Shown here: positions 1 through 7,381 of the stretch, in pieces
How positions within the stretch are numbered: position 1 is the stretch's first letter
How the letters are laid out: each line of letters starts with the position of its first letter
Assembly (NCBI RefSeq): GCF_947492815.1
Contig: NZ_CANLOB010000004.1
Location: forward strand, 62,001 to 126,000
Source of the DNA: an uncultured Dokdonia sp.
GTDB taxonomy: Bacteria; Bacteroidota; Bacteroidia; Flavobacteriales; Flavobacteriaceae
Length of the DNA: 64,000 nucleotides
Direction of reading: 5' to 3'
Notes under the pieces: model-generated
What the model saw: only the letters and a program-made list of their open reading frames with translations
Databases searched by the model: none
Told to the model about the DNA's origin: nothing
Program-made: the position numbers and the translations under genes

Positions 1-180
1 TACTTCACACTTTCCTTGTTTTGCTCTTATTTTCTGACATGCTTCTAAAATAGCTGATCCACCTTTACGGTGAATCGCACCATCTACACCAGAGCCTCCT
101 AACAAAGAAGAATTGGCTGCATTTACAATGATATCTGCACTTACGGTTGTAATATCTGCTTGTATATAGTTAATCTTCAT
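1..180 (-). CDS. Macrodomain protein, MacroD/YmdB type (C-terminus outside window)
   Basis: The first 60 residues are visible; the rest lies beyond the left edge. They carry the macrodomain signature: a strand ending in ADIT (residues 8-11), then [19 protein letters not shown] (19-37), the ADP-ribose-binding loop with the GG-G-VDGAIH form typical of the O-acetyl-ADP-ribose / mono-ADP-ribosyl hydrolase class. Members remove ADP-ribose from acidic side chains or deacetylate O-acetyl-ADP-ribose. The ATG at 180 overlaps the end of the upstream oxygenase gene by 11 bases, so the two are probably co-translated. It is the last visible gene of the leftward NAD/ADP-ribose cluster. Family assignment is firm; exact substrate is inference. 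Confidence 0.88.
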   Translation of the reverse strand, partial: MKINYIQADITTVSADIIVNAANSSLLGGSGVDGAIHRKGGSAILEACQKIRAKQGKCEV

Positions 181-730
181 GAGTCTGAATATTGTACATG
201 ACATCACTTCGCAATACATATTTTACACCATCTATAATAGGAGTACTTTCATGTTTTTGCTCGTGAATAAAAAATAAAGCCATCCCTTTATGAGGTTGTA
301 TTACAGCGTCATTAAAACGGGTTTCACCTCCCATATAGTCATCATTAAGATATATCATAAAGGTAATTCTACTTTCTTCATGTTCATTAGGCTTAAAACG
401 ACCGTCTATATGTCTTTTAAAGCGTTGTCCGCTATCATATCTATAAAATCGAAATCGTTCGTTTAATCCTAGAGGAGACATTTCGTCAACAACAAAAGAA
501 TTTATTGCTTCTGCAATTGCCCACAAATCCTGACTAAGTTTATGGTCTTCGTAAATTAAGCGATAATTATCTCTGACATTCTTCATCATTTTTGCTCCTG
601 ATTTTAAACCTACATCAGCTTCAGAATATCCTTTTTGTTCGCTAAATATGATTAAATCATCACATTCTCTATCCGATAGAAAATTATCTATAGTCCATAT
701 TTTATCAGTTATTGTATTTAAATTTCTCAT
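170..730 (-). CDS. 2OG-Fe(II) oxygenase, prolyl-4-hydroxylase-like
   Basis: 186 residues forming one double-stranded beta-helix dioxygenase domain. The iron triad is visible as H107-x-D109 (in KRHIDGRF) and H160 (in QKHEST), with K170 ten residues later as the likely 2-oxoglutarate anchor, the arrangement seen in prolyl 4-hydroxylases. The GGETRF segment (134-139) is also typical of that group. It sits between the PARG-like gene (16 bases upstream) and the macrodomain gene (11-base overlap), so it is probably part of the same transcript. Such enzymes hydroxylate protein side chains or oxidise modified nucleotides. Which substrate is used here cannot be read from the sequence. Confidence 0.85.
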   Translation of the reverse strand: MRNLNTITDKIWTIDNFLSDRECDDLIIFSEQKGYSEADVGLKSGAKMMKNVRDNYRLIYEDHKLSQDLWAIAEAINSFVVDEMSPLGLNERFRFYRYDSGQRFKRHIDGRFKPNEHEESRITFMIYLNDDYMGGETRFNDAVIQPHKGMALFFIHEQKHESTPIIDGVKYVLRSDVMYNIQTHED

Positions 731-745
731 AAAAAGATTTTTGTT

Positions 746-1570
746 TTATTCAAACTCCCTTTGAAAAGCTTCTATAAACTTTTTGTTTTTGGCATAAATA
801 GCAAAGACTACTTTTTCAAATACACCTTCGTATGTAGTGGTGAGTAATTCAAAAAAGAGCTGTGCAATCATTGTTGGATCATTTTGAAACACACCGCATC
901 CCCAAGCACCAAGAATTAAAACATGATGTTTTTGTGAAGCTGATAAGCACAATAGTTTGTCTATACGTTTCTTCATGAGTTCTTTAATTTCAGGAACTTT
1001 TTCTATTTCAAAACGCTTTACCACTCCAGTATTAACAGCTGCAGCAGTAATTATTGAACTTACTACAGGAGCGTCTAATACTTCCCCGTTATCTTTTCGA
1101 AGAATAGGAACTTTTGGACTGTAAATCATTCCGTCAGTATACACACATGACTTCATGGCTCTATGAGTTTCATAAAACTCAAATGCCGACATCTGACAAG
1201 GGTACAAACCTGATGATCTAGCAATACTTTCTTCTTGTGCCTGTGCTCCATTGAAAAAGCCACCTCCGGGATTTTTCGCGGAAGCGAAATTTAAACACAT
1301 AGGATTTAAATACCCTTCAGATACCGTTCGTAAAATACTTTGTATCGTTGTCTCTTCTATGACCTCAAATTGAGTGGAGAATGTTTTATTTAACTCCGTA
1401 GTATCTATGATAGTGTTCAGATCTTCAGTTGTATAAAATCGTGTGCGTTCAACCGCTTGTTGTTGTATTGCTTTTATATCAACTTTTTCTTGATGTTTAT
1501 TTATATAGAAACCCTGTTCTGTGTATTGTAGCGTTTCTTTTGCTGTTATTTTTCGTAATGACTTTTGCAT
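746..1570 (-). CDS. TIGR02452-family bacterial PARG-like protein
   Basis: 274 residues from the ATG at 1570. A longer reading from 1624 would overlap the upstream phosphatase gene, and the sequence from MQKSLRKI onward matches the usual N-terminus. The diagnostic region is NFASAKNPGGGFFNGAQAQE at about residues 94-113, which holds the GGG-x6-8-QEE catalytic signature of poly(ADP-ribose) glycohydrolases; the two glutamates (113-114) would be catalytic. Family members share the macrodomain-derived PARG fold and are predicted to release ADP-ribose from protein or nucleic acid. The gene starts 7 bases after the stop of the calcineurin-like phosphatase gene. Fold and motif are well supported; the in vivo substrate is unknown. 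Confidence 0.85.
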   Translation of the reverse strand: MQKSLRKITAKETLQYTEQGFYINKHQEKVDIKAIQQQAVERTRFYTTEDLNTIIDTTELNKTFSTQFEVIEETTIQSILRTVSEGYLNPMCLNFASAKNPGGGFFNGAQAQEESIARSSGLYPCQMSAFEFYETHRAMKSCVYTDGMIYSPKVPILRKDNGEVLDAPVVSSIITAAAVNTGVVKRFEIEKVPEIKELMKKRIDKLLCLSASQKHHVLILGAWGCGVFQNDPTMIAQLFFELLTTTYEGVFEKVVFAIYAKNKKFIEAFQREFE

Positions 1571-1577
1571 TGTTATT

Positions 1578-2309
1578 TTAATTTCTCCCCTTTTCGTCTG
1601 GATATAGACTTGGCAGGGCATCACTTTGCCAGAATTCTTTAGTAGCTATATCCATAATGGTAAGTTTACCTTTAAAAGCAGCTCCGGTATCTACATTAAA
1701 TACATTATGTGCTTTTATAGGGGTGTCTTGTTTATAATTTGTTGTGGGTGTATGCCCAATAAATATTTCTTTATAATGTGTAAAACGCTGTGGGGGTTCT
1801 TTTTTAAGAATCTCTGGCGCTATATGTTCTGCTAATAACGCAGCTTCCCACAAGGTTCTATCCCAGTAATAATTAGAATCATATTCTTCTTTTCCAACGC
1901 CATGCATAGAGGTAAATCCAGCATGAAGAAACAATCTGTTTTCTGAATCGATATGGTAATCTTCCAGTTTATTATAAAATGCTCGATGACGATCATCTGT
2001 CAATAGACCTGTTTGTATATAGCTTGCCATGGTTTCTTTACCGCCGTGTGCTAACCAAACTGGATTTGTAGCTCCTTTATCAAGCCATAAACCGCACCAT
2101 ACATCGTGATTTCCTCGTATAAATATGCATTTATTGGTTTCAGAAAGTTGGATTAATTTCTCTACAGTATGTGCAGATTCACTCCATCCATCTACATAAT
2201 CTCCTAAAAAGATCAATGTATCGGTTGTTGTTACTGTTGCTCTGTCCAATACTTGAAGCAACGCTTTATATCCGCCGTGTATGTCTCCTATGACTAATGT
2301 TCGTTTCAT
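1578..2309 (-). CDS. Calcineurin-like metallophosphatase (PPP/PrpA type)
   Basis: 243 residues with all the metal-binding motifs of the family in order: GDIHG (8-12), GDYVD (36-40), GNHD (66-69), LHAG (128-131), GHT (185-187) and DTGA (207-210). Relatives are Ser/Thr or Tyr phosphatases, diadenosine tetraphosphate hydrolases, or phosphodiesterases acting on nucleotides or RNA ends. Being between KptA/macrodomain genes and the PARG-like gene suggests a nucleotide or RNA-end substrate, for example a cyclic or terminal phosphate formed after KptA action; that is inference. The spacing to both neighbours is under 15 bases, consistent with an operon. Confidence 0.9.
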   Translation of the reverse strand: MKRTLVIGDIHGGYKALLQVLDRATVTTTDTLIFLGDYVDGWSESAHTVEKLIQLSETNKCIFIRGNHDVWCGLWLDKGATNPVWLAHGGKETMASYIQTGLLTDDRHRAFYNKLEDYHIDSENRLFLHAGFTSMHGVGKEEYDSNYYWDRTLWEAALLAEHIAPEILKKEPPQRFTHYKEIFIGHTPTTNYKQDTPIKAHNVFNVDTGAAFKGKLTIMDIATKEFWQSDALPSLYPDEKGRN

Positions 2310-2321
2310 TGTTTATATATT

Positions 2322-2921
2322 CTAATGATGCCAAATTAACCCATTTTCATTAAGTTCATATTGGAATCGTTGTGCATCTCCAAATTCTTTAAAAATTCGT
2401 TTTTTTCCTAAAATGATTTCTTCATAGGCTAAAAACATTTGTTTCGCAGCAATATGATATGGCATTCTTCCACACCCTGTACATAGCCCTGGAATACTCA
2501 CAGATGCAATTTTAGCATGCTTTTTACAAGCAATTAAGATTGCTTTCATCGCTAAATAAGGGTTTACTGATGTTGCAATATTAAAATTCATAGGCACTCT
2601 CATTGTAGGGGCCGAAATTAAATAAGGAACTTCTGAATCTCCTGTCTCTAGAGTAATGGTTTGTCCTACTAGGAGTTCTCCTTCATCAGAATCATAAATT
2701 TGCTTTTGAAGATTCTCTTGAAGATGCCACCCAAAACGTTCGGATAATACATAATCTAAACTGCCATCCATAAATCCAAATGAATTTGCAGGACTCACAA
2801 TAGCGTCACTTTTTTGCAATGTGATATCTCCTTTAATGATTTCTACATCTTTACAATCAGAAAAGTAGGTGTTCCATTCTTTTCCTAAAGTATCTTCTAT
2901 ATATACAAGTTTGACTTTCAT
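2322..2921 (-). CDS. Macrodomain protein (Appr-1"-p-processing-like)
   Basis: 199 residues from the ATG at 2921, one base after the KptA stop codon. An in-frame start at 2954 would overlap KptA and lengthen the N-terminus without adding family sequence. Visible macrodomain elements are KGDIT (30-34), SPANSFGFMDGSLD (43-56), and LISAPTMRVP (101-110). The loop has SPANSFGFMDGSLD instead of the NAAN-GGGVDGAIH form, so it belongs to a different macrodomain branch from the gene at the left edge. That branch includes Appr-1"-phosphate-processing enzymes. Tight coupling to KptA is meaningful because KptA releases ADP-ribose 1",2"-cyclic phosphate, whose processing would need a macrodomain or phosphatase enzyme. 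Confidence 0.82.
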   Translation of the reverse strand: MKVKLVYIEDTLGKEWNTYFSDCKDVEIIKGDITLQKSDAIVSPANSFGFMDGSLDYVLSERFGWHLQENLQKQIYDSDEGELLVGQTITLETGDSEVPYLISAPTMRVPMNFNIATSVNPYLAMKAILIACKKHAKIASVSIPGLCTGCGRMPYHIAAKQMFLAYEEIILGKKRIFKEFGDAQRFQYELNENGLIWHH

Positions 2922-2922
2922 T

Positions 2923-3459
2923 TTATTTGAAATTAATATATTCGACGGGAACATGATCTGTTAACCAAACCTCATTTTCTGATTTGTAAAATTCATGCCC
3001 ATTTTGATGCATTGCTCCTGATCTGATAACAAGAATGGTTGGAACGCCTCTTCTTGCACCTACACGCATTGCAGTGGTTCTGTCTTCACTTAAATGTACG
3101 TGTAGTCTACTCATTTTTAGTAATCCTTTCTGTTGGATATCTCTCATAAACTTAGGAACTGTACCGTGATATAGAAATTTAGGAGGCGTAATTGCCTCAT
3201 ACTTCAAATCAACCGAAATTGAATGCCCTTGACTTGCTCTGATTTTGGTGAGATCTTCATTAAATGCAAATCGTTTTTTATCATTGGTAGCGACCACTTC
3301 TTTTAGACGTTCTAAATCTACCTTTTTCCCTTGTCTATTCATGTTCTGGAGCAATATATTTACATCTGTCCATCCTTGTGCGTCGAGTGTAATTCCAATC
3401 TTATCAGGATTGTGTCTAAGTACGAGACTTAGAAATTTACTTATATGTTTTGTATTCAT
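2923..3459 (-). CDS. kptA: RNA 2'-phosphotransferase KptA/Tpt1
   Basis: 178 residues, the normal length. The N-terminal winged-helix half opens with LSLVLRHNP (R15, H16), followed by RASQGHS (74-80), LYHGT (96-100), VHLSED (121-126) and RRG (136-138). The Arg-His-Arg-Arg tetrad of Tpt1/KptA is therefore retained. The enzyme uses NAD+ to strip an internal 2'-phosphate from RNA, giving ADP-ribose 1",2"-cyclic phosphate and nicotinamide. Some homologues also ADP-ribosylate 5'-phosphorylated RNA or DNA ends. Most bacteria lack a tRNA ligase that leaves 2'-phosphates, so its natural role is open. Here it is the only obvious ADP-ribose transferring enzyme among many ADP-ribose erasers. It is followed immediately by a macrodomain gene. 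Confidence 0.93.
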   Translation of the reverse strand: MNTKHISKFLSLVLRHNPDKIGITLDAQGWTDVNILLQNMNRQGKKVDLERLKEVVATNDKKRFAFNEDLTKIRASQGHSISVDLKYEAITPPKFLYHGTVPKFMRDIQQKGLLKMSRLHVHLSEDRTTAMRVGARRGVPTILVIRSGAMHQNGHEFYKSENEVWLTDHVPVEYINFK

Positions 3460-3538
3460 TGTTTTATTTTTTAAACACGTTTAGTGTTTCTTTATACGCT
3501 TTATCGCTTTGTTCTTCCTATGGTTTTGATTCTCAGAA

Positions 3539-3560
3539 GTTCGCTTTCGCGAAAGCGAAC
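3539..3560. repeat. Palindromic repeat, GCTTTCGCGAAAGC family
   Basis: Core CGCTTTCGCGAAAGCG at 3542-3557, extended to a perfect 22-bp palindrome by flanking GTT/AAC. It lies in the 110-base gap between the ADP-ribosylglycohydrolase stop and the KptA start, the widest internal gap of the cluster, and is the family copy with TTCG rather than TACG flanks. Confidence 0.85.
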
Positions 3561-3569
3561 CTAATCATT

Positions 3570-4403
3570 TTATATTTTTTTCAAACTCTTATCCAGATCT
3601 TTTAAAAAATCTTTTCCATAAGTCCCATTTTCAAGATCATTCATCAAGAAAAAAGGCAAATCATTTTCTATGGTATTATCCAAACTTGAAATAGCAAGTA
3701 CTAATGATGCGACGGTATCTACATCACCTCCAAATGCAACACTAGCTTTTAACCTTTCTTTTAATGACATATCGGTTTTTAATAAAGACAACACTGCTTC
3801 TACAGTACTAATTCCTGACATATCAACTTCTCCTGTCCATTTTCCTGTCCATTCTCCTTTTTGTAAATCATTTATATATTCAATAATTGTATCTTTTTTG
3901 CCTTTACCATATATAAAATAATGGCTTATAAGCGCTATTGCATTTGCTGATACAATTGCACTTTTTGTTCCATGGGTACAATCAGCTTGGATACTACACT
4001 TTTCTATAACTTCTGATTCATCTGTAAATACGCCTATTACATATGCTCGCATAGCTGCTCCATTTCGATCACTTTTATTTATAATTTTATTTAAAAACTC
4101 TTGGCCATTTTTCACTTCTGATAAAAAAGAATAAAATCGTTTTGCATACCCTCTTCTAGAATCTCTCTTAAAAGTATTTACAAATGCATTTGCAATATTG
4201 ATAGGAGTCCAGTCGTCACCAGAAATTATTAACTCTGCTAATGCAATTGACATCTGTGTGTCATCTGTGTATCTTCCTTTTATTTCAGGAAAAAGCTCAT
4301 GAGTTTCATAGGTTGTAAGAGAATTGAAACAATCAATTTTATGCTTGTTTGCAAACTCAAATCCTGCTCCGTATGCATCTCCTATAGCTCCTTCAAGTAT
4401 CAT
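3570..4403 (-). CDS. ADP-ribosylglycohydrolase, DraG family
   Basis: 277 residues. The N-terminus has the family signature GAIGDAYGAGFE (5-16), then YTDDTQM (45-51), and the C-terminal metal site GGDVDTVAS (225-233) with D227 and D229. These are the residues that coordinate the two Mg2+ ions and bind the terminal ribose in DraG and ARH3. Such enzymes release ADP-ribose from arginine, serine or nucleic acid, or split O-acetyl-ADP-ribose. The ATG lies two bases after the NADAR stop codon, so the pair is translationally coupled. The acceptor cannot be deduced from sequence. Confidence 0.92.
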   Translation of the reverse strand: MILEGAIGDAYGAGFEFANKHKIDCFNSLTTYETHELFPEIKGRYTDDTQMSIALAELIISGDDWTPINIANAFVNTFKRDSRRGYAKRFYSFLSEVKNGQEFLNKIINKSDRNGAAMRAYVIGVFTDESEVIEKCSIQADCTHGTKSAIVSANAIALISHYFIYGKGKKDTIIEYINDLQKGEWTGKWTGEVDMSGISTVEAVLSLLKTDMSLKERLKASVAFGGDVDTVASLVLAISSLDNTIENDLPFFLMNDLENGTYGKDFLKDLDKSLKKI

Positions 4404-4405
4404 TG

Positions 4406-4963
4406 TTAGTGTTCTTTTATTAATTCATCTCTTACTTCCATCAATGCAAATCCTAAAAGATTTTCTCCTTTCCAAGTATTTGGATCTTCAATATTGGGTT
4501 TGTTTTGCGCTAAACCAATCCCCCAAATAGGATCAAATGGACTTGCTTCTACCAAGATTCTATTTCCTGTGTTTACTAAAAATTCTTTCAAATTAGAATG
4601 TTGAGAGAACTTATGATAGTTTCCTTCTTTTACAATCTGGTATTTATGTGCATCCCAAATCTCTGGATCAAAATTAGATACTTTACGACCTAACTTTTTT
4701 ACTTGATGGGGGTGTGAGGCATTGATTATTTTTTCAAGAATAACAGTATCATTAAATAATTGAGCTTTCCCTGCCATCATCCAGTGTTCTGCAGTTTTAT
4801 AAATGACTCCATTCACCTCAAAATCAAGTTCCCACCATTGACTAAAACAACTTTTAGTAGTATTTCCATTTTTGGAAGGTGTGTGTCCCCAAAAGAAGAC
4901 ATATTTTAGGAGTTCTTTTTGCGTACTATATTGAATCTTTATGGTTTCTATGGTGTATTTCAT
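4406..4963 (-). CDS. NADAR family protein (YbiA-like)
   Basis: 185 residues covering one NADAR domain. Characteristic stretches are YVFFWGH (21-27), CFSQWW (39-44), TAEHWMMAGKA (57-67) with the catalytic-type glutamate E59, and near the end SPFDPIWGIGL. NADAR proteins were first predicted from genomic context to act on NAD-derived ADP-ribose; some are now reported to hydrolyse ADP-ribose from guanine bases, and plant and bacterial YbiA relatives act on riboflavin intermediates. The neighbours (DraG, KptA, macrodomains, NAMPT) favour the ADP-ribose role. It is separated from the PRPP synthetase gene by 71 bases that hold a palindromic repeat. Confidence 0.88.
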   Translation of the reverse strand: MKYTIETIKIQYSTQKELLKYVFFWGHTPSKNGNTTKSCFSQWWELDFEVNGVIYKTAEHWMMAGKAQLFNDTVILEKIINASHPHQVKKLGRKVSNFDPEIWDAHKYQIVKEGNYHKFSQHSNLKEFLVNTGNRILVEASPFDPIWGIGLAQNKPNIEDPNTWKGENLLGFALMEVRDELIKEH

Positions 4964-4978
4964 TTTACTACTCTTTTG

Positions 4979-5020
4979 TACGCTCCTACCTACCGGTAGG
5001 CAGGTTCACGAAAGCGTATA
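4979..5020. repeat. Composite palindromic repeat with CCTACCGGTAGG core
   Basis: TACGCT at 4979 and GAAAGCGTA ending at 5019 are the outer arms of the dispersed TACGCTTTCGCGAAAGCGTA palindrome. The interior is a different palindrome (CTACCGGTAG) plus GGCAGGTTCAC. A related composite lies at 8104-8178. It fills the gap between NADAR and the PRPP synthetase gene. Confidence 0.6.
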
Positions 5021-5034
5021 TCGTATTTATACTT

Positions 5035-5793
5035 TTATATCACATTGTATTGCGTTACAAATGGATCATCTATATCTCTATAACTATTGGTGCAATACAC
5101 ATGATCAATACGTTGTTTTATTTCGTCAAATCCATAATTAAATTGTGCATGGGTAACATATAAAAATACCTTTGAAGCGCCTTGCTTTTTAAGTGCATCT
5201 GCCAATAATTTGAAGGTGCGTCCACCATCAGCTATGTCATCTACAATAAGACATTTTTTATCTTTTACATTACCTTGTACATTAATCATTGGATTCCCGT
5301 CTATACGTACTTTATTAGAAGGAATTAAATCTGCGTTTAATCGTTCTGCAATACGATGTGTTGTTTTATAAGCACCTGCATCGGGGCTTACCAGAACTGG
5401 ATTTCCAATCGCATTATACGCTTTTTGAACATACTCAAAATGATCTATTTGTACTGCATTGGTAATCAATGCTAAGGATACATCACTATGTGGATGTAAT
5501 ATCCGTACACAATCAAACTCCATACTATTTATAAAGCCTGTGATGACTTTTAAATCAAAAGATGCGTTCTCATAAAAACGTCTATCTGATCGTTGCCCTA
5601 TCAAACAATATATGGTAAGAGTAGACGTAACGGTTTTGTCTAAAGTATGATCTGCATCCCAAGCTTCTTTTATAGAAGCTATTGTAAATAGTTCTTCATA
5701 AGTATTACCTCTAAATGAAATGTTTAAATCTCCTTTGGTTTGTATACTAGCCGTTACTTGTCCGTCTTTAAATTGTTTTATAGTGTATGACAT
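5035..5793 (-). CDS. Short ribose-phosphate pyrophosphokinase (PRPP synthetase-like)
   Basis: 252 residues, compared with about 310 for housekeeping PrsA. The PRPP-binding loop CLIVDDIADGGRTF is intact at 181-194, and LVSPDAGAYKTTH (134-146) matches the segment before it in the type I phosphoribosyltransferase fold. The N-terminal half has GQRSDRR (66-72) in place of the usual ATP-loop sequence, so it is a divergent branch. It probably makes PRPP from ribose 5-phosphate and ATP for the NAMPT encoded 10 bases upstream. Short PRPP synthetases next to nadV are known from phages and bacteria with NAD salvage operons. Confidence 0.86.
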   Translation of the reverse strand: MSYTIKQFKDGQVTASIQTKGDLNISFRGNTYEELFTIASIKEAWDADHTLDKTVTSTLTIYCLIGQRSDRRFYENASFDLKVITGFINSMEFDCVRILHPHSDVSLALITNAVQIDHFEYVQKAYNAIGNPVLVSPDAGAYKTTHRIAERLNADLIPSNKVRIDGNPMINVQGNVKDKKCLIVDDIADGGRTFKLLADALKKQGASKVFLYVTHAQFNYGFDEIKQRIDHVYCTNSYRDIDDPFVTQYNVI

Positions 5794-5803
5794 AGGGAGT
5801 CGT

Positions 5804-7258
5804 TTATATAAATTGGTTAATTCGGTTTCTAATTTCTTCTAAGGTTGTTACTCTTTTAAAAACACCATTTTCATAAATAGTTTTTAATACGCCTTCTTTT
5901 TCTTCTTGTTCTGTTACTTGATCTCTTAATTCATAGGTATCCCCTACTTTAATCACTTTTAATAGTCCTTTTGCTGATTTCTTAATACCATTATCGGTAA
6001 TAGGGTCTTTAAATATCTCTCTGCGTTTTCCTGCTACCACCACCGAAGTAGCTTTCATTGCAAATCCAAAGGTATCTCTGGTTTTAAATTGATATGTAAA
6101 AGACCCTATTCCTAGCACCACACTAGTACTTGCAAATCCTTTATCGTGTAAACGTTTACAAATTTTTTCTGCTCTTTCTATCGTAATACTATCACCATAA
6201 ATAGCTCCTATATGCGGATTTAAAACTTTAAATCCTTGCTTGTTTATGGTTCCGCCAAATACGTCCCAAAGCAATTCAATAACTCCTTTTTTTTGAGGAG
6301 TGTTACCCCCTAATTGTATGTTTTCTCCACAAATAATAGTTACGGGGTCCCCACTATCTGGTCGAATTACAAGTTTTCCATCTCTTTCTAAAATCTCATT
6401 TTTCAGGATAGGAAGATACTCTGTTACTACCTTCCATAAATCCCAAGTATCACTTACTATAGATAAGATCCCTGTTGGGTATGTGTTCATTAATGCTCTA
6501 AAAGTATTTATCTCATCATTTTTTGTTCCCGCACACATTACAGAATGTTCTGTTGCATTTACTGATCCTACTACAAATCCTTCAGCCTTGTAGTACGTTC
6601 GTAATTCTTTTATTACAGGCAACGTATCTGATCCTAAAAATACTGATGCATGTCCCATTCCTGATGCTAACGCACTTTGTAATCCTCCCATACCTCTCAT
6701 CGAAAAATCATGACCTTGAACATCTATAAAATCAACATGTTCTTTATCAGTAAGCAATGCCCAATGTTTGAATATACGTTTATATTGTAATGCAATTGAA
6801 GCTGATGTCATAGGTTGCCATAACATCGTAGATATGATAGTTTCTAAAAAATTAGTAATCCAATAAAAATCTTTATGTGTATTTACAATCGTAATCATTG
6901 GAATGCGAATAGGCGCCTCTACTCCTTCAGGCAATGATTTTACTCGTATAGGTAAATATTGCAACTCGTGTAATTGTTCAAAATGCGTTACATCATAATC
7001 TGTTCCTAGGTATAATGACAGCTCTTCTTTAATTTCTTTGCAAACTTCTGATTTTGGTTTTGAAAAGAAATGATCTTGAAAATAATCATGTATCCATTGG
7101 AATACATATTGTTGTCCAAATGAAACAACTTTCTTACATCCATTTGGAGCATATGTATTGCTTCTTGGTGTCCAATTAGAATACACTTCTTCTGTTCCTA
7201 CAGGATATTGTTGATGATGTCCTGTCTTGTACCCGTCTGTTATTAATATACTATTCAT
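5804..7258 (-). CDS. nadV: Nicotinamide phosphoribosyltransferase (NAMPT/NadV)
   Basis: 484 residues from the ATG at 7258. An upstream in-frame start at 7354 would put the promoter and both operators inside the gene and adds unrelated sequence. The protein begins NSILITDGYKTGHHQQYP, the NAMPT substrate-site N-terminus, and has ATEHSVM with the catalytic histidine near 238, VSDTWDLW (268-275) and RPDSGDP (299-305). It joins nicotinamide to PRPP, giving NMN, the rate-limiting step of nicotinamide salvage. The PRPP synthetase gene follows directly. The upstream region has a good -33/-7 promoter flanked and overlapped by two 21-bp operators, so expression is likely repressed by the adjacent NrtR-like protein when NAD or ADP-ribose status permits. 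Confidence 0.95.
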   Translation of the reverse strand: MNSILITDGYKTGHHQQYPVGTEEVYSNWTPRSNTYAPNGCKKVVSFGQQYVFQWIHDYFQDHFFSKPKSEVCKEIKEELSLYLGTDYDVTHFEQLHELQYLPIRVKSLPEGVEAPIRIPMITIVNTHKDFYWITNFLETIISTMLWQPMTSASIALQYKRIFKHWALLTDKEHVDFIDVQGHDFSMRGMGGLQSALASGMGHASVFLGSDTLPVIKELRTYYKAEGFVVGSVNATEHSVMCAGTKNDEINTFRALMNTYPTGILSIVSDTWDLWKVVTEYLPILKNEILERDGKLVIRPDSGDPVTIICGENIQLGGNTPQKKGVIELLWDVFGGTINKQGFKVLNPHIGAIYGDSITIERAEKICKRLHDKGFASTSVVLGIGSFTYQFKTRDTFGFAMKATSVVVAGKRREIFKDPITDNGIKKSAKGLLKVIKVGDTYELRDQVTEQEEKEGVLKTIYENGVFKRVTTLEEIRNRINQFI

Positions 7259-7280
7259 TTTGTTGTTATTTATACATCTA

Positions 7281-7301
7281 TTTGTGTAAATATGACGCAA
7301 A
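7281..7301. promoter_or_regulatory. Operator site 2 of the NAMPT promoter (NrtR-like)
   Basis: Imperfect palindrome TTTGTGT-N7-ACGCAAA. It overlaps the -7 element (7298-7305) and runs into the 5' untranslated region of the NAMPT gene, the position expected for a repressor site. Same geometry as 7335-7355 and 8060-8080. Confidence 0.7.
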
Positions 7302-7328
7302 TATAAAATGAACAAAAAGAGCGTGCAA
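7298..7328 (-). promoter_or_regulatory. Promoter of the NAMPT/PRPP synthetase operon
   Basis: Read on the minus strand, TTG at 7328-7326 and TATATTTG at 7305-7298 are separated by 20 bases. This fits the Bacteroidota consensus of a TTG -33 element and a TAnnTTTG -7 element. The start codon is 40 bases further downstream. Confidence 0.7.
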
Positions 7329-7334
7329 GTTTTA

Positions 7335-7355
7335 TTTGCGTTATTTTGACACAAA
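7335..7355. promoter_or_regulatory. Operator site 1 of the NAMPT promoter (NrtR-like)
   Basis: Imperfect palindrome TTTGCGT-N7-ACACAAA, just upstream of the -33 element and 54 bp centre to centre from site 2. One base per arm breaks the symmetry, in opposite arms in the two sites. Confidence 0.7.
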
Positions 7356-7381
7356 CATATTAACTTATTGATTTACAGTAA

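Noticed and set aside
7259..7354. N-terminal extension of NAMPT by 32 residues
   Set aside because: It contains the promoter and both operators, and family members start at MNSILITDGYK-like sequence.
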